Shown piece after piece: positions 35,468 to 44,198 of a stretch of 64,000 nucleotides of DNA. The DNA is from Anaerolineae bacterium (lineage in GTDB: Bacteria > Chloroflexota > Anaerolineae > Aggregatilineales > Phototrophicaceae), in NCBI GenBank assembly GCA_019912965.1, contig JAIOHM010000039.1, positions 54,921-118,920 on the forward strand. The letters run 5' to 3'. The position numbers were made by a program, and so were the translations under genes. Numbering within the stretch: the stretch's first letter is position 1; every line of letters begins with the position of its first letter. The notes below the pieces were generated by a model. That model was given only the letters and a program-made list of their open reading frames with translations. It was not told where the DNA came from and searched no databases.

Positions 35468-37104
35468 GCCCGCATCCGCCTCGTCCATACGATCAGACCA
35501 GCAGCCAGCACCAGCCCCGGCAGCAGAATCACCGTCAAGAATGCGATCAAATCCAGAGTTGATCCATCTACAAACATAACTGGTAGTCCGGTGCTGTAGG
35601 TTTGTGGGGCGAAATTGATTTGCTCACCAAACCCGGTTAGCCATGAAAGTCCATCAGTGAACAGGATCGCATTGCCTGCGGTTGTCACCAAACCATTGGT
35701 TGCCCAATCGCTGTCCCCAACCAGCAGAATTTTTCCGCCCGTTTGGTTGTTAGATGCCCATACGGCACTTGCCAGCGGCCCAGGTAAATCCTCTCCCTCG
35801 TCATAGCTATAGGTGTTGGTTTCGCCCAACGCGCGCAGATTTGTCTCCCCATAGCTTTGGGTGGACGACATAATCACTCTGCCGTTGGGTACATTGGCGG
35901 GTGGGCTCTCGCTGACTTCAACCACTCGGGACAGGCTGAAAACAGCCGGCGAATTTTCGGAATCCATTCGCTGAGTAATCTGGTTATCCTGAAAGATGGC
36001 CGCGCTGATAATATCCAGTGGTGTTTGAGCGCTTGCGCCGGAGTCAACCAGTGCAGCATCCAGCGCCCGCAGCCCGAAGTTTTCCCATAAATACAGGTTG
36101 AATGGACTGTCCTGCCGCAGGAATGCATCCTGGTTATACAGCACATCGGCCATGATGAACAAACCACCACCTGCTTTCAGGTAACGGTCTAAAACCGCGA
36201 TTTCTCCCTCTGAAAGATCAGTGGTCGGGCGCGCCATAATGATAGCTGCCGCATCTACTGGAATGTCACCGCCTGTACTTGCAAGTGTCACCAAATCCAG
36301 TGGCAGCGTAATTAACCCACTGGCCTGAATGCCATTGTTAATGCCCGAAAGGCCGCGCTGTTCACCATCCCGGATGTCCAGTTCGCCGTGACTGACTTCA
36401 AAATAAACCTTGATTGTCCCGGAAAGCAGCAAACGTGAGATGGCCTCGGTCATATCCCGTTCCTGACTTTCGGTGCGGGGTATGGGCATCAATGTGTTGA
36501 AATCCACACTGCCATCCGTATTCAGGAAGGATATAAACACCTGTCCATCGTACCCCATACCGTAACGGGCAGCGACCGATGGTTGTTCATTGGGGTCAAT
36601 ATATTCACGACCAATCAGGCCGCCCGTTTCGGTTTCGTAGAGCCGGAAAAATTGGTCGTCCAACTCACGCAGTTGCAGCATTCGCGGCGAGTAAAATCCG
36701 GTGATTCGGATCGGGCGTTCGATACGCCGCAGCACTTGCCGGGTCTCATTACTGATGCTGAAACGCAACCCCTCGGTCATGTCCATTGTGATGACTGATC
36801 GCTGCAAAATGACATACATGGTTGTCACAATGCCGATCAAAATCAGCGTACCAAATACGGCAATCGTTCCATAACGAGTTTGTCGCCCGGTGAAGAAACC
36901 GCTGAATTCTTGCGGCGAAAGGACAGCCCACAGCGCGATTCCCAAACCAGCGATGATTAAGAATGCAATGATGATAGGTGTCAGCCCACCTTGCCAGATC
37001 AGCCCGATCAAGCCGATAAGCAGACTTGTGCCGCCAATATAGCTGGCCCATTGACCAATTTGGCCGCGTGTAATAATGATTGAATCGTTCTGCATCAGCG
37101 CCAC
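35464..37104 (-). CDS. GldG-like ABC exporter auxiliary protein
   Basis: 546 residues. Three or four hydrophobic segments near the N-terminus (including IGGTSLLIGLIGLIWQGGL and YGTIAVFGTLILIGIVTTMYV), then a large extracytoplasmic domain of the GldG/ABC-auxiliary type (RFSISNETRQVLRRIERPIR, IEYIDPNEQPS-like start, KVYFEVSHGELDI, VAIIMARPTTDLSEGEI, FIMADVLYNQ) and a terminal transmembrane helix (LIAFLTVILLPGLVLAAGLIV). GldG works with GldA and GldF in gliding bacteria, while homologues elsewhere are general exporters of unknown cargo. Overlaps the permease gene by ten bases and the DUF4340 gene by four. Confidence 0.85.
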   Translation of the reverse strand: MALMQNDSIIITRGQIGQWASYIGGTSLLIGLIGLIWQGGLTPIIIAFLIIAGLGIALWAVLSPQEFSGFFTGRQTRYGTIAVFGTLILIGIVTTMYVILQRSVITMDMTEGLRFSISNETRQVLRRIERPIRITGFYSPRMLQLRELDDQFFRLYETETGGLIGREYIDPNEQPSVAARYGMGYDGQVFISFLNTDGSVDFNTLMPIPRTESQERDMTEAISRLLLSGTIKVYFEVSHGELDIRDGEQRGLSGINNGIQASGLITLPLDLVTLASTGGDIPVDAAAIIMARPTTDLSEGEIAVLDRYLKAGGGLFIMADVLYNQDAFLRQDSPFNLYLWENFGLRALDAALVDSGASAQTPLDIISAAIFQDNQITQRMDSENSPAVFSLSRVVEVSESPPANVPNGRVIMSSTQSYGETNLRALGETNTYSYDEGEDLPGPLASAVWASNNQTGGKILLVGDSDWATNGLVTTAGNAILFTDGLSWLTGFGEQINFAPQTYSTGLPVMFVDGSTLDLIAFLTVILLPGLVLAAGLIVWTRRMRA

Positions 37105-37820
37105 CTGTGCGATTCAACAACTCGGATAGCGATGAACAGGGTAATCACAATAATCCCTGCGTAGTAAGCCACATCTTCTGCCCGTACCAAACCAACTGCA
37201 AATGATGTGGAAAAATGCCCGGTGAGTGTTAGCTGGCGGATGATCCGTGCCAGATCAAGATTGGCAACAATCTGCCCAGCCAAATCGCCCAGCCACAGGA
37301 ATAACAGGGTTGCCATTGCCAGGAAGGCTGCCACAACCTGATTTTCGGTTAGTGCCGAGAACATCAACCCGACTGCCAGTGTCGCTCCTCCATACAACCA
37401 GATGCCAATATAGGCGCACAGTGTATGAGCAAGATCAGGCACAGATATTTGCAACAGGATAAGTTGATAAATCAGGGTTAAGCCTAGCAAAACGCTGTAG
37501 TAAAACCATGCGCTCAGGAATTTGCCAATCACAATGGCACTATCACTCACTGGGGCAGTGAGCAGCAGCTCCAGTGTACCTTCTCGTGTTTCTTCTGCCA
37601 GCATCCGCATGGTGAGTAGCGGGGCAAAGAATACCAGAATGAGCGACATGAATGAGGGTATTAAAGCCGGGTCTGCCGCTTTGACCGTGATGCTGAAAGC
37701 CAGATCGGCATTGAAGTACAAACCAGTCACCAGCAGCATAGCAAACGCAATCAAATACGCCACTGGAGAAGCGAAATATTGCCCGACTTCGCGCCGGAAG
37801 ATAATCCATGTTCCGGTCAT
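37095..37820 (-). CDS. ABC-2 type permease (GldF-like)
   Basis: 241 residues with six hydrophobic segments (for example VAYLIAFAMLLVTGLYFNADL, PSFMSLILVFFAPLLTMRMLA, VVAAFLAMATLLFLWLGDLAG, VAYYAGIIVITLFIAIRVV). The LLTMRMLAEETREGTLELLL segment is typical of ABC-2/GldF permeases. It forms the membrane channel with the adjacent ATPase; the stop of the ATPase and this ATG share one base. Cargo unknown. Confidence 0.88.
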   Translation of the reverse strand: MTGTWIIFRREVGQYFASPVAYLIAFAMLLVTGLYFNADLAFSITVKAADPALIPSFMSLILVFFAPLLTMRMLAEETREGTLELLLTAPVSDSAIVIGKFLSAWFYYSVLLGLTLIYQLILLQISVPDLAHTLCAYIGIWLYGGATLAVGLMFSALTENQVVAAFLAMATLLFLWLGDLAGQIVANLDLARIIRQLTLTGHFSTSFAVGLVRAEDVAYYAGIIVITLFIAIRVVESHRWR

Positions 37821-38740
37821 CAGGCTTGCTCCCTGCCGACAATATCCAGGAAAATGTCTTCCAGTGTCATGGCGACTGGACGCATTTCCAAAAGGGTGTA
37901 TCCGGCTTGAACCACTCGCTGCGATACATCCGCCCGAATGTCCATATTGGGTTTGGTTCGCACAGTGAAACCGTCACCTTGCGCTTCAATCCGTTCCACG
38001 CCCCGTAGATCGCCTAACAGTTTTTGGGCGGTCGTCGCGTTTGCACCGCCAATCTGTACATAAATGTGTGTGCCCGGTTGAAGCTGTTTACGAAGTGTGG
38101 CCGGTGTTCCCTGTGCCACAATTTTCCCCCGGTTGATAATAACCACCCGGTCGCAAACCTGTTCCGCTTCAGACAGAATATGGGTGCTGAACAAAACCGT
38201 ATGTTTTTCGCCCAGTGCATGAACGCTTTCACGCACTTCGATCACTTGTTGCGGGTCAATGCCAATAGTGGGCTCGTCTAAAATAACCACCTGTGGATCG
38301 TGAACAAGCGCCTGTGCCAAACCCAACCGCTGGCGCATTCCTTTGGAAAGATTGCGAACCAGCGTTTTGCGCCGTTCATACAGGTTGACAACCTGTAGCA
38401 CAGCATCCACCTGCTTCCGCGCATTGCGAATGCCGCGTAGCTGTGCCCAAAATGTGACATAGCCTTGAACGGTCATATCCGGGTAAATGGGAACACGTTC
38501 CGGCAGATACCCCACGCGCTTACGGACTTCCATCGAGTCTTCAAAAATGTCGAACCCGGCGAGTTTAGCCGTCCCGGAACTGGGCGGCATAAACCCGGTC
38601 AACATGCGCATGGTAGTGGTTTTGCCTGCGCCGTTTGGCCCAAGCAAACCGACGATTTCGCCCGGTTGGGCTTCAAAAGAGATGGAGTCAACGGCCAGAA
38701 AATTGCCGTAGCGTTTGCTCAGTTGGTTGACTTCGATCAT
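37820..38740 (-). CDS. ABC transporter ATP-binding protein (GldA-like)
   Basis: 306 residues. Walker A GPNGAGKTTTM, signature LSKGMRQRLGLAQAL, Walker B VVILDEPTIGID and the H-loop FSTHILSEAEQ are all intact. The C-terminal domain of about 80 residues (AQKLLGDLRGVERIEAQGDG) is the usual GldA/CcmA extension. It energises the adjacent permease. First gene of the four-gene exporter operon. Confidence 0.92.
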   Translation of the reverse strand: MIEVNQLSKRYGNFLAVDSISFEAQPGEIVGLLGPNGAGKTTTMRMLTGFMPPSSGTAKLAGFDIFEDSMEVRKRVGYLPERVPIYPDMTVQGYVTFWAQLRGIRNARKQVDAVLQVVNLYERRKTLVRNLSKGMRQRLGLAQALVHDPQVVILDEPTIGIDPQQVIEVRESVHALGEKHTVLFSTHILSEAEQVCDRVVIINRGKIVAQGTPATLRKQLQPGTHIYVQIGGANATTAQKLLGDLRGVERIEAQGDGFTVRTKPNMDIRADVSQRVVQAGYTLLEMRPVAMTLEDIFLDIVGREQA

Positions 38741-38843
38741 GCTTACTCGCTATTCACGCGATCAGACAATAGCATCCTATGTCTACCGTGCATTGGCGTC
38801 AAGTAAATGTTAAGGCTTACTGACAAGCCTCTAATCTAAATTG

Positions 38844-38877
38844 ATACAGGGGCAACCATTATGGTTCACCCCTGTAT
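38844..38877 (-). terminator. Hairpin after the HEAT-repeat gene
   Basis: ATACAGGGG (38844-38852) pairs perfectly with CCCCTGTAT (38869-38877), with an inner AACC/GGTT stem. It sits 29 bases beyond the stop at 38906 on the minus strand. The T-tract is weak, so it could also be a processing signal. Confidence 0.6.
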
Positions 38878-38905
38878 ATTAACCGTTCTGCGTCTTTCTT
38901 GGCGC

Positions 38906-40042
38906 TTATGCTCTGGCAGCGGCAGCGTGCATTTTGCTGCGGTTCTTCACAATGTCATCAGCTGCTTTTTTCACGCGCTCGTCTTTGCTCTTGAGGGCAT
39001 CTTGCAAAATATCTTCCGCGACCTTTGCGCTCTCAGAGGTTTCATCAGAATCCATCAGGCTGTTGGAAACCCGCACCATCTGTGCTTTAACCACACTGTC
39101 TTGCTCCAGTATGTAGGAGCGCCGCAGGATTCCCGGCGTTCGTGTGTGACGCATCCATGCCAAAGGCCAAATCGTCGCTTCACGGACGGCTGGTAAATCG
39201 TCTAGCAGAGCGGCTTCCAGTGCATCAATCATTAAATCGGCGGCTTTGGTTTTGGCAACCTCGATCTTCAAATAGTTGCTGGCGTGAAAGAATGCCCGAA
39301 GCACTTGCTGCCGTGTCACACCATTGGTGCGTCCAATCACGCCAGAAAGTTCATCTAGCCACGCTTCGCCCGCCAGTTCCAGCAAACTGAGTGCTGCCGC
39401 ATACTTCACATCCGGTTCAGGGTCATTCATCGCATTGCGGACGATTGGCATCGCTTCTGGCGTGTCATTCGCACCCAATGCTTCCAGTGCCTTAACCCGC
39501 ACATCTGGGTCTTTGGCGTCCAGCACGGCTTTCAGGACAGGCACAGCCGCCGAATCCTGACAGTCTCGCAATCCCCATGCTGCTGCCTCGCGTACATTAT
39601 CTTCTTCGTTTTTCAGCACCTCAACCAGTAGTTGATAGGCATTCATCTCGCGCAGATCGCATAGAGCATAAATCGCGCCTTCGCGCACCCGTGAGTCCTT
39701 ATCCTTGAGTGCTTGCTTAATCAGTGGTTCAGCGGCAAACCACGAAAAGCCATAGAGATGCCGTGCTACCGTTGCACGTGTACGGGGTTCGCCCTTTGTG
39801 AGCGCCTCTTGCATAATCATGCGCGCGTCCCGGTCTCCACGACGACTGAGCATCTTGGCAGCATTGTAACGCACGAAAAATTCTTCGTTCTTGAGCATCT
39901 CGGCGGCAGCATCCAGCGAAATCGACTCTGGCGGCAGCACATTCAGCATGGTTGCCAGATGCCGCAGGGAGAGTCTCCGCTGTCCCTGTTTGGTGAAATT
40001 GGTTGCCAGTCGCGGTTCGCGCCCGGTAATGGTAGTCGTCAT
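38906..40042 (-). CDS. HEAT-repeat (PBS lyase-type) protein
   Basis: 378 residues made of about eight helical repeats of 31-37 residues, for example VRYNAAKMLSRRGDRDARMI, SRVREGAIYALCDLREMNAY, VREAAAWGLRDCQDSAAVPV and VRVKALEALGANDTPEAMPI. Such solenoids bind partner proteins. No signal peptide, no catalytic motif. It begins 15 bases after the Hsp70 stop, so the two are co-transcribed and may work together; the client is unknown. The C-terminal end is basic (KAADDIVKNRSKMHAAAARA). Confidence 0.85.
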   Translation of the reverse strand: MTTTITGREPRLATNFTKQGQRRLSLRHLATMLNVLPPESISLDAAAEMLKNEEFFVRYNAAKMLSRRGDRDARMIMQEALTKGEPRTRATVARHLYGFSWFAAEPLIKQALKDKDSRVREGAIYALCDLREMNAYQLLVEVLKNEEDNVREAAAWGLRDCQDSAAVPVLKAVLDAKDPDVRVKALEALGANDTPEAMPIVRNAMNDPEPDVKYAAALSLLELAGEAWLDELSGVIGRTNGVTRQQVLRAFFHASNYLKIEVAKTKAADLMIDALEAALLDDLPAVREATIWPLAWMRHTRTPGILRRSYILEQDSVVKAQMVRVSNSLMDSDETSESAKVAEDILQDALKSKDERVKKAADDIVKNRSKMHAAAARA

Positions 40043-40057
40043 GCTTTGCTTCCCTCT

Positions 40058-41659
40058 TTACCGCAGCGTAACCACTGCTACATCTTCCAGCAGTACTTTG
40101 TTGGTATGTAAATCCGTGACTTTCATTCGCAGTTGGCGGCGGTCGTCAATCGAAAATTCAGCTTTCAGGCGATCTTCCCCTGATTTGCCTGTAGGATCGA
40201 GTTTCGCCAGCATATTCAATGCCTTCGCCTCATTCAGCGGGATAATCTGTTGTCCTTCGCTGTTGGCCTGTGCCACAAACACAGCCTGCCCATTTTCGTA
40301 TTGCACTTCAATCATCGCCACCGAATCGGTATCAATTTCCCCGATGATAAACTCGACTTCTTTCTGTCCTTCGTGCGCCGCGCCTAGTGTAACCTCAATT
40401 GGGTGTTCGCTGGGGTAACGGCTGCCCATTGGAATAATTTCGTCATATTGATGTTCATTCGTTTGCGGATCGAGGTAGCGGATACCGTAGCTGTGAACCA
40501 GATAATCTTCCAATCCATAGCCTGCCGCGATTTGCAGTGCGCCTTCTGCTACCGACGTAAATGGCTTATGGGACTGTACCGCTTGTGCTGTGAAATATTG
40601 CCCCAATGTCCGTTGTACCGAAGGCATCAGCGAAGTCCCGCCGACCATCAGCACATAATGAATATCCTCTTTGAAGATTCCGCGCTGACGTGCCACATGC
40701 ATCACCTTATCGACTACCCGCCGGAGTGCCGTGTAGAAGCCGTTTTCTTCCAGCAGCACTTCTAATTCAGCGCGTGTGACGGTGATGTTGTGAGTTTGAT
40801 CGGCTACGTTGAATGTCACAGTTGCGGTTTCATCAGTCGAAAGCGCAATCTTGGCCTGTTCACAGCGTGTCAGCAGTGTGGCATATTCGTTGCCCAAATC
40901 TTTGGTAGAAATGTTGGCGCGCTTCAAAACTTCGGCCACCAACCACTGGTCAATATCGCTGCCGCCAATGATACGCCCGGCTTTGGCGATTACTTTAGCT
41001 GAATGCTGAGTGGTATTGCTCTTGAGAAGTTTTTGCAGAATGCCACCTGTTTTCTCGCGGCTTTCTGGAAGCTGTACCAGTGAAAGATCAAGTGTCCCGC
41101 CGCCGAAGTCAAACACCAGCACCACCGCGCCCGGTTTGGTCACGGTGTAGCCCAGCGCCGCTGCTGTTGATTCGTCTACCACGCGGATTTTCTCTGGGGC
41201 AATTTCGTCAATCACGCCGTTCAGCCAGGATAGATACCCTTCAAACGAGGCTACTGGCGCAGTCAATACCAGTTGTTCGATTTCTGCATCTGGATGTGGC
41301 AGCAGATCGATAATCTGTTTGACGAATGCGCGTCCGGCGTTGCGGTCTGCCCAGAGGGCATCGTCAATTGTGCGTGGTTCGGGCGAAGGCGAGGACACAA
41401 TGCCGCGTTTGAAGTTGCGGAACAGGCGGTTATCTTTTTGCAGGTCGAAGCCTTTGTCTCGCACGGCCTGACCAATAGTGATGGTTTCTGCTTTACCATC
41501 CTGCACATACAAAAGTGAAGGCACCAGCGGCGGGCGGCCATCCGTGCCGTCGGTGCAAATAGTTGGGATCGAGATGATTTCTGGCGCATTTGCCCCCTCA
41601 TCCCAACGTGCGATGACGGTGTTCGTCGTCCCAAAATCGATGGCGAACTTGTGACCCAT
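40058..41659 (-). CDS. Hsp70-family (DnaK-like) ATPase
   Basis: 533 residues, about 100 shorter than DnaK. The nucleotide-binding domain is complete: phosphate-1 loop DFGTTNTVI (8-16), connect segment VVDESTAAALGY, phosphate-2 VFDFGGGTLDLSL and adenosine site VLMVGGTSLMPSVQR. The C-terminal region (about 390-533) is diverged from the classical substrate-binding domain and shortened, with no EEVD-like tail. No dnaJ or grpE is adjacent, and its partner is the HEAT-repeat protein. It is therefore a specialised Hsp70 rather than the housekeeping DnaK. Preceded by a good sigma70-type promoter. Confidence 0.88.
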   Translation of the reverse strand: MGHKFAIDFGTTNTVIARWDEGANAPEIISIPTICTDGTDGRPPLVPSLLYVQDGKAETITIGQAVRDKGFDLQKDNRLFRNFKRGIVSSPSPEPRTIDDALWADRNAGRAFVKQIIDLLPHPDAEIEQLVLTAPVASFEGYLSWLNGVIDEIAPEKIRVVDESTAAALGYTVTKPGAVVLVFDFGGGTLDLSLVQLPESREKTGGILQKLLKSNTTQHSAKVIAKAGRIIGGSDIDQWLVAEVLKRANISTKDLGNEYATLLTRCEQAKIALSTDETATVTFNVADQTHNITVTRAELEVLLEENGFYTALRRVVDKVMHVARQRGIFKEDIHYVLMVGGTSLMPSVQRTLGQYFTAQAVQSHKPFTSVAEGALQIAAGYGLEDYLVHSYGIRYLDPQTNEHQYDEIIPMGSRYPSEHPIEVTLGAAHEGQKEVEFIIGEIDTDSVAMIEVQYENGQAVFVAQANSEGQQIIPLNEAKALNMLAKLDPTGKSGEDRLKAEFSIDDRRQLRMKVTDLHTNKVLLEDVAVVTLR

Positions 41660-41698
41660 ATAACCCCGGAATAACGTAAATGAAACGGACTTCTAATG

Positions 41699-41727
41699 AT
41701 TGTAGCATTGCAAACCCGTTGCAACAA
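41699..41727 (-). promoter_or_regulatory. Promoter of the Hsp70/HEAT operon
   Basis: The minus strand has TTGTTG (41722-41727), a 17-base spacer and TACAAT (41699-41704) with a TGC extension, about 40 bases before the Hsp70 ATG. No CIRCE element (TTAGCACTC inverted repeat) is visible. Confidence 0.55.
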
Positions 41728-41733
41728 TTTACA

Positions 41734-43485
41734 TTATTCTCCAACCATTTCACCGGGATGGTAATTGTGCAGGCTGGAATCCCCAATGAATTCCCGCAGC
41801 AGGGATGTATCCGGGATCATATCTTGCTGCTGTTCGGAAAGCGCCTGTACCCAGCGCAGGAAAGACAGCAGGCGGTTCGCCTCGATGTGGGGCGGTGTGC
41901 CCGGTTCAACTTGCAGCAGCAAAGGTTCTGCCAGTGGACGCAGCGCTGCTAATTCATACACCAGTGCCGAATTGAACATGGCATCCGCATTCTCTTGATA
42001 CGGGAAAATATTCTGTTTTTCCCCCTTTCGCACACTCGGCCAGCGTTTGATGGTATCAGTGGCAGAGTAACCCCGGTGTTGTGCATCGCGAACAATGCGC
42101 CGCAGCAGGCGCACATCAGTAGTCGAAATGCGGTTGTGTGCATCCGTGTTCAACTGTGTCAGTGCCGAAACATAAATACGGTAAATACGTTCGGGTGGTA
42201 CATCGGATACAAGTTTGGGGTTTAGTCCATGAATCCCCTCGGCAATGATGATCTGATTCTTGGTCAGATGTGCCTGCCGCCCTTCAATACTTTTGCCATT
42301 GATGAAATCGAACTTGGGCAGCCGTACTTCCTCGCCTGACATTAACCCCAGTAAATGTTGGTTAAACAGAGGCAGATTGATTGCATTCAATGCCTCGAAG
42401 TTATAATCGCCGTTTTCATCGCGAGGTGTCATATCCCGGTTGACGAAATAGTTGTCGATTTCCAGCGTGAACGGGCGCAGACCATGTGCCAGCAGTTGGA
42501 TAGCCAGCCGCTTGGAAAATGTTGTTTTGCCAGAAGACGATGGCCCAGCGATCAAGACCAGTTGTACATTTGCTTCACTATGTCGATGATAAATGTCACC
42601 CGCGATTTGGGCAATATGCTGCTCATGTAGGGCTTCCGCCACCAGAATCAACTCGTGAACTTTGTCGCCGTGAACAATCTGGTTCAGCCGTCCGATGTCT
42701 TCAACATCCATGCGTTCCAGCCATGCATCAGCCTGCCGGAAGACCGCCCCCAATTTGCTATAGGCCGTAATTGGCCCCAGCTCGGTAGGATTTTCTTTGC
42801 GCGGATATTGCAGGATGAAGCCGCCGTTTGCTGCAATTAACCGAAATGTGTGTAAATAGCGGGTAGAAGACAGCATGTATCCGTAGTAATAATCTTCTCG
42901 CCCGCGTAGCCCATACAGCACCAGTTCATTGCGGGTACGTTGCTCCAGCAACCGCACCTTATCATCTTCCTGCCGGTCTGTGAAAAGTGCTTCTGCCTCA
43001 TCCAGCGGCACAAGACGCTTGGAAATCACGTCATCATTTTCCACAATCGCCCGCATATGAGTTTCGAGTTGTTCTAGTTCAACCGCATTCAAGGGAGCAT
43101 GATTTTCCAGCCTGCAATAAAATCCGCCTTCGGGAATGGCATAACGTACATTCACCTTTATTCCCGGCCAGATTTCGGCGGCGGCGGTTGCCATCAACAT
43201 CACCAGCGAACGGCGGTAAATGCGTCCGCCATCACTGCTGGTCAGAAGCACCGGAGCAATATTGGCATCTCGCATGACCGGGTAAGCCAGTTCGCGCAGC
43301 CGTCCATCCAACACACCACCCATAATCAGGTCTTTGTCAAAACCGCGCATTTCGCTGGCCGCGATTAAAAATTCTTCGATGGTGGTTCCAACAGTGCCTT
43401 CCAGCACCTGACCATCATCGAACATGACCTGCACAGTGTCACGTGGGTGCGAAATATTGATGGATTGTGCAGTGCGCGTAACCAT
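41734..43485 (-). CDS. Nucleoside (uridine kinase-like) kinase with TGS and SAD-like N-terminal domains
   Basis: 583 residues. Residues about 15-75 resemble a TGS domain and 80-270 a threonyl-tRNA synthetase SAD-like region. The C-terminal 300 residues are a uridine kinase-like P-loop domain: GPSSSGKTTFSKRLAIQLL, FTLEIDNYFVNRDMTPRDENG, LNAINLPLFNQHL, IIIAEGIHGLNPKL and RISTTDVRLLRRIVRDAQHR. This fusion is a known family. The expected reaction is ATP-dependent phosphorylation of a nucleoside. AAAGGA lies about seven bases upstream of the ATG. Transcribed divergently from hpt. Confidence 0.9.
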   Translation of the reverse strand: MVTRTAQSINISHPRDTVQVMFDDGQVLEGTVGTTIEEFLIAASEMRGFDKDLIMGGVLDGRLRELAYPVMRDANIAPVLLTSSDGGRIYRRSLVMLMATAAAEIWPGIKVNVRYAIPEGGFYCRLENHAPLNAVELEQLETHMRAIVENDDVISKRLVPLDEAEALFTDRQEDDKVRLLEQRTRNELVLYGLRGREDYYYGYMLSSTRYLHTFRLIAANGGFILQYPRKENPTELGPITAYSKLGAVFRQADAWLERMDVEDIGRLNQIVHGDKVHELILVAEALHEQHIAQIAGDIYHRHSEANVQLVLIAGPSSSGKTTFSKRLAIQLLAHGLRPFTLEIDNYFVNRDMTPRDENGDYNFEALNAINLPLFNQHLLGLMSGEEVRLPKFDFINGKSIEGRQAHLTKNQIIIAEGIHGLNPKLVSDVPPERIYRIYVSALTQLNTDAHNRISTTDVRLLRRIVRDAQHRGYSATDTIKRWPSVRKGEKQNIFPYQENADAMFNSALVYELAALRPLAEPLLLQVEPGTPPHIEANRLLSFLRWVQALSEQQQDMIPDTSLLREFIGDSSLHNYHPGEMVGE

Positions 43486-43547
43486 AACGTTTTCCTTTGC
43501 CAGACATCAAAAATAGAGCCGTGAATCGATTCTACATTACTGTACGC

Positions 43548-43553
43548 ATTATA
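43548..43553 (-). promoter_or_regulatory. -10 box upstream of the nucleoside kinase gene
   Basis: The minus strand reads TATAAT about 63-68 bases before the ATG at 43485. The expected -35 position holds only a T-rich string. It faces away from the hpt promoter 57 bases further on. Confidence 0.45.
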
Positions 43554-43609
43554 GATGGGAGTAAACCCGAAAAAAGGCTGAATCTTGCTGCGGTTTGTCG
43601 GTTGCCCCA

Positions 43610-43618
43610 TGCTATAAT
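43610..43618 (+). promoter_or_regulatory. Extended -10 promoter of hpt-cca
   Basis: TGCTATAAT lies 32 bases before the hpt ATG. No -35 is seen at 16-18 bases; the TG extension probably compensates. Confidence 0.6.
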
Positions 43619-43649
43619 GCGCCATATTCTTGCTTTCAGGAATTAAACC

Positions 43650-44198
43650 ATGTATCCCTACGAAAAATATCTCGGTGAAGTGCTGATCGACGAACGCACC
43701 CTCCAAACCCGGGTTGCTGAATTGGGCAAACAAATCTCTGTCGATTATGCCGACTGCGAGGATATGTTGCTGATCTGCATCCTCAAAGGGGGTGTCATGT
43801 TCCTTGTGGATGTAACCCGTCATATCAGTGTTCCACACGAGATTGATTTTCTGGCTGTTTCCAGTTATGGAAAAGGTGCACGGGAAACGACCGGCAATGT
43901 TCGAATCGACATGGATTTGACCGCGAATGTCACTGATCGTCATGTGTTGATTGTGGAAGACATTGTCGATAGTGGTCACACCTTGCGTTTTGTGATGGAT
44001 GTGTTGCTTGCCCGCCGCCCCGCCAGTCTGAAACTCTGTACATTACTCAACAAGCCCACCAAGCGGCAGGTCGAAATCCCAGTGGATTACGTCGGCTTCG
44101 AGATTGAGAATAAATTCGTCTTTGGTTATGGGCTTGATCTGGACGAGAAATTTCGAAATTTACCATTTATTGGGGTTGTAAAACCGGATGCATTCTGA
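43650..44198 (+). CDS. hpt: Hypoxanthine phosphoribosyltransferase
   Basis: 182 residues, the standard length. The PRPP-binding motif VLIVEDIVDSGHTL and the N-terminal DCEDMLLICILKGGVMFL segment are diagnostic, with the metal and base-binding VDYVGFEIENKFVFGYGLD near the C-terminus. It salvages hypoxanthine (and guanine) to the nucleotide with PRPP. The stop overlaps the start of cca by one base (TGATG). Confidence 0.95.
   Translation: MYPYEKYLGEVLIDERTLQTRVAELGKQISVDYADCEDMLLICILKGGVMFLVDVTRHISVPHEIDFLAVSSYGKGARETTGNVRIDMDLTANVTDRHVLIVEDIVDSGHTLRFVMDVLLARRPASLKLCTLLNKPTKRQVEIPVDYVGFEIENKFVFGYGLDLDEKFRNLPFIGVVKPDAF

Noticed and set aside
35464..38740. A gliding motility system (Gld).
   Set aside because: Only the ABC exporter part is present; no other gliding genes are near and homologues are widespread in non-gliding bacteria.
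41660..41733. A CIRCE heat-shock operator before the Hsp70 gene.
   Set aside because: No TTAGCACTC-N9-GAGTGCTAA inverted repeat is present; only a sigma70-type promoter.
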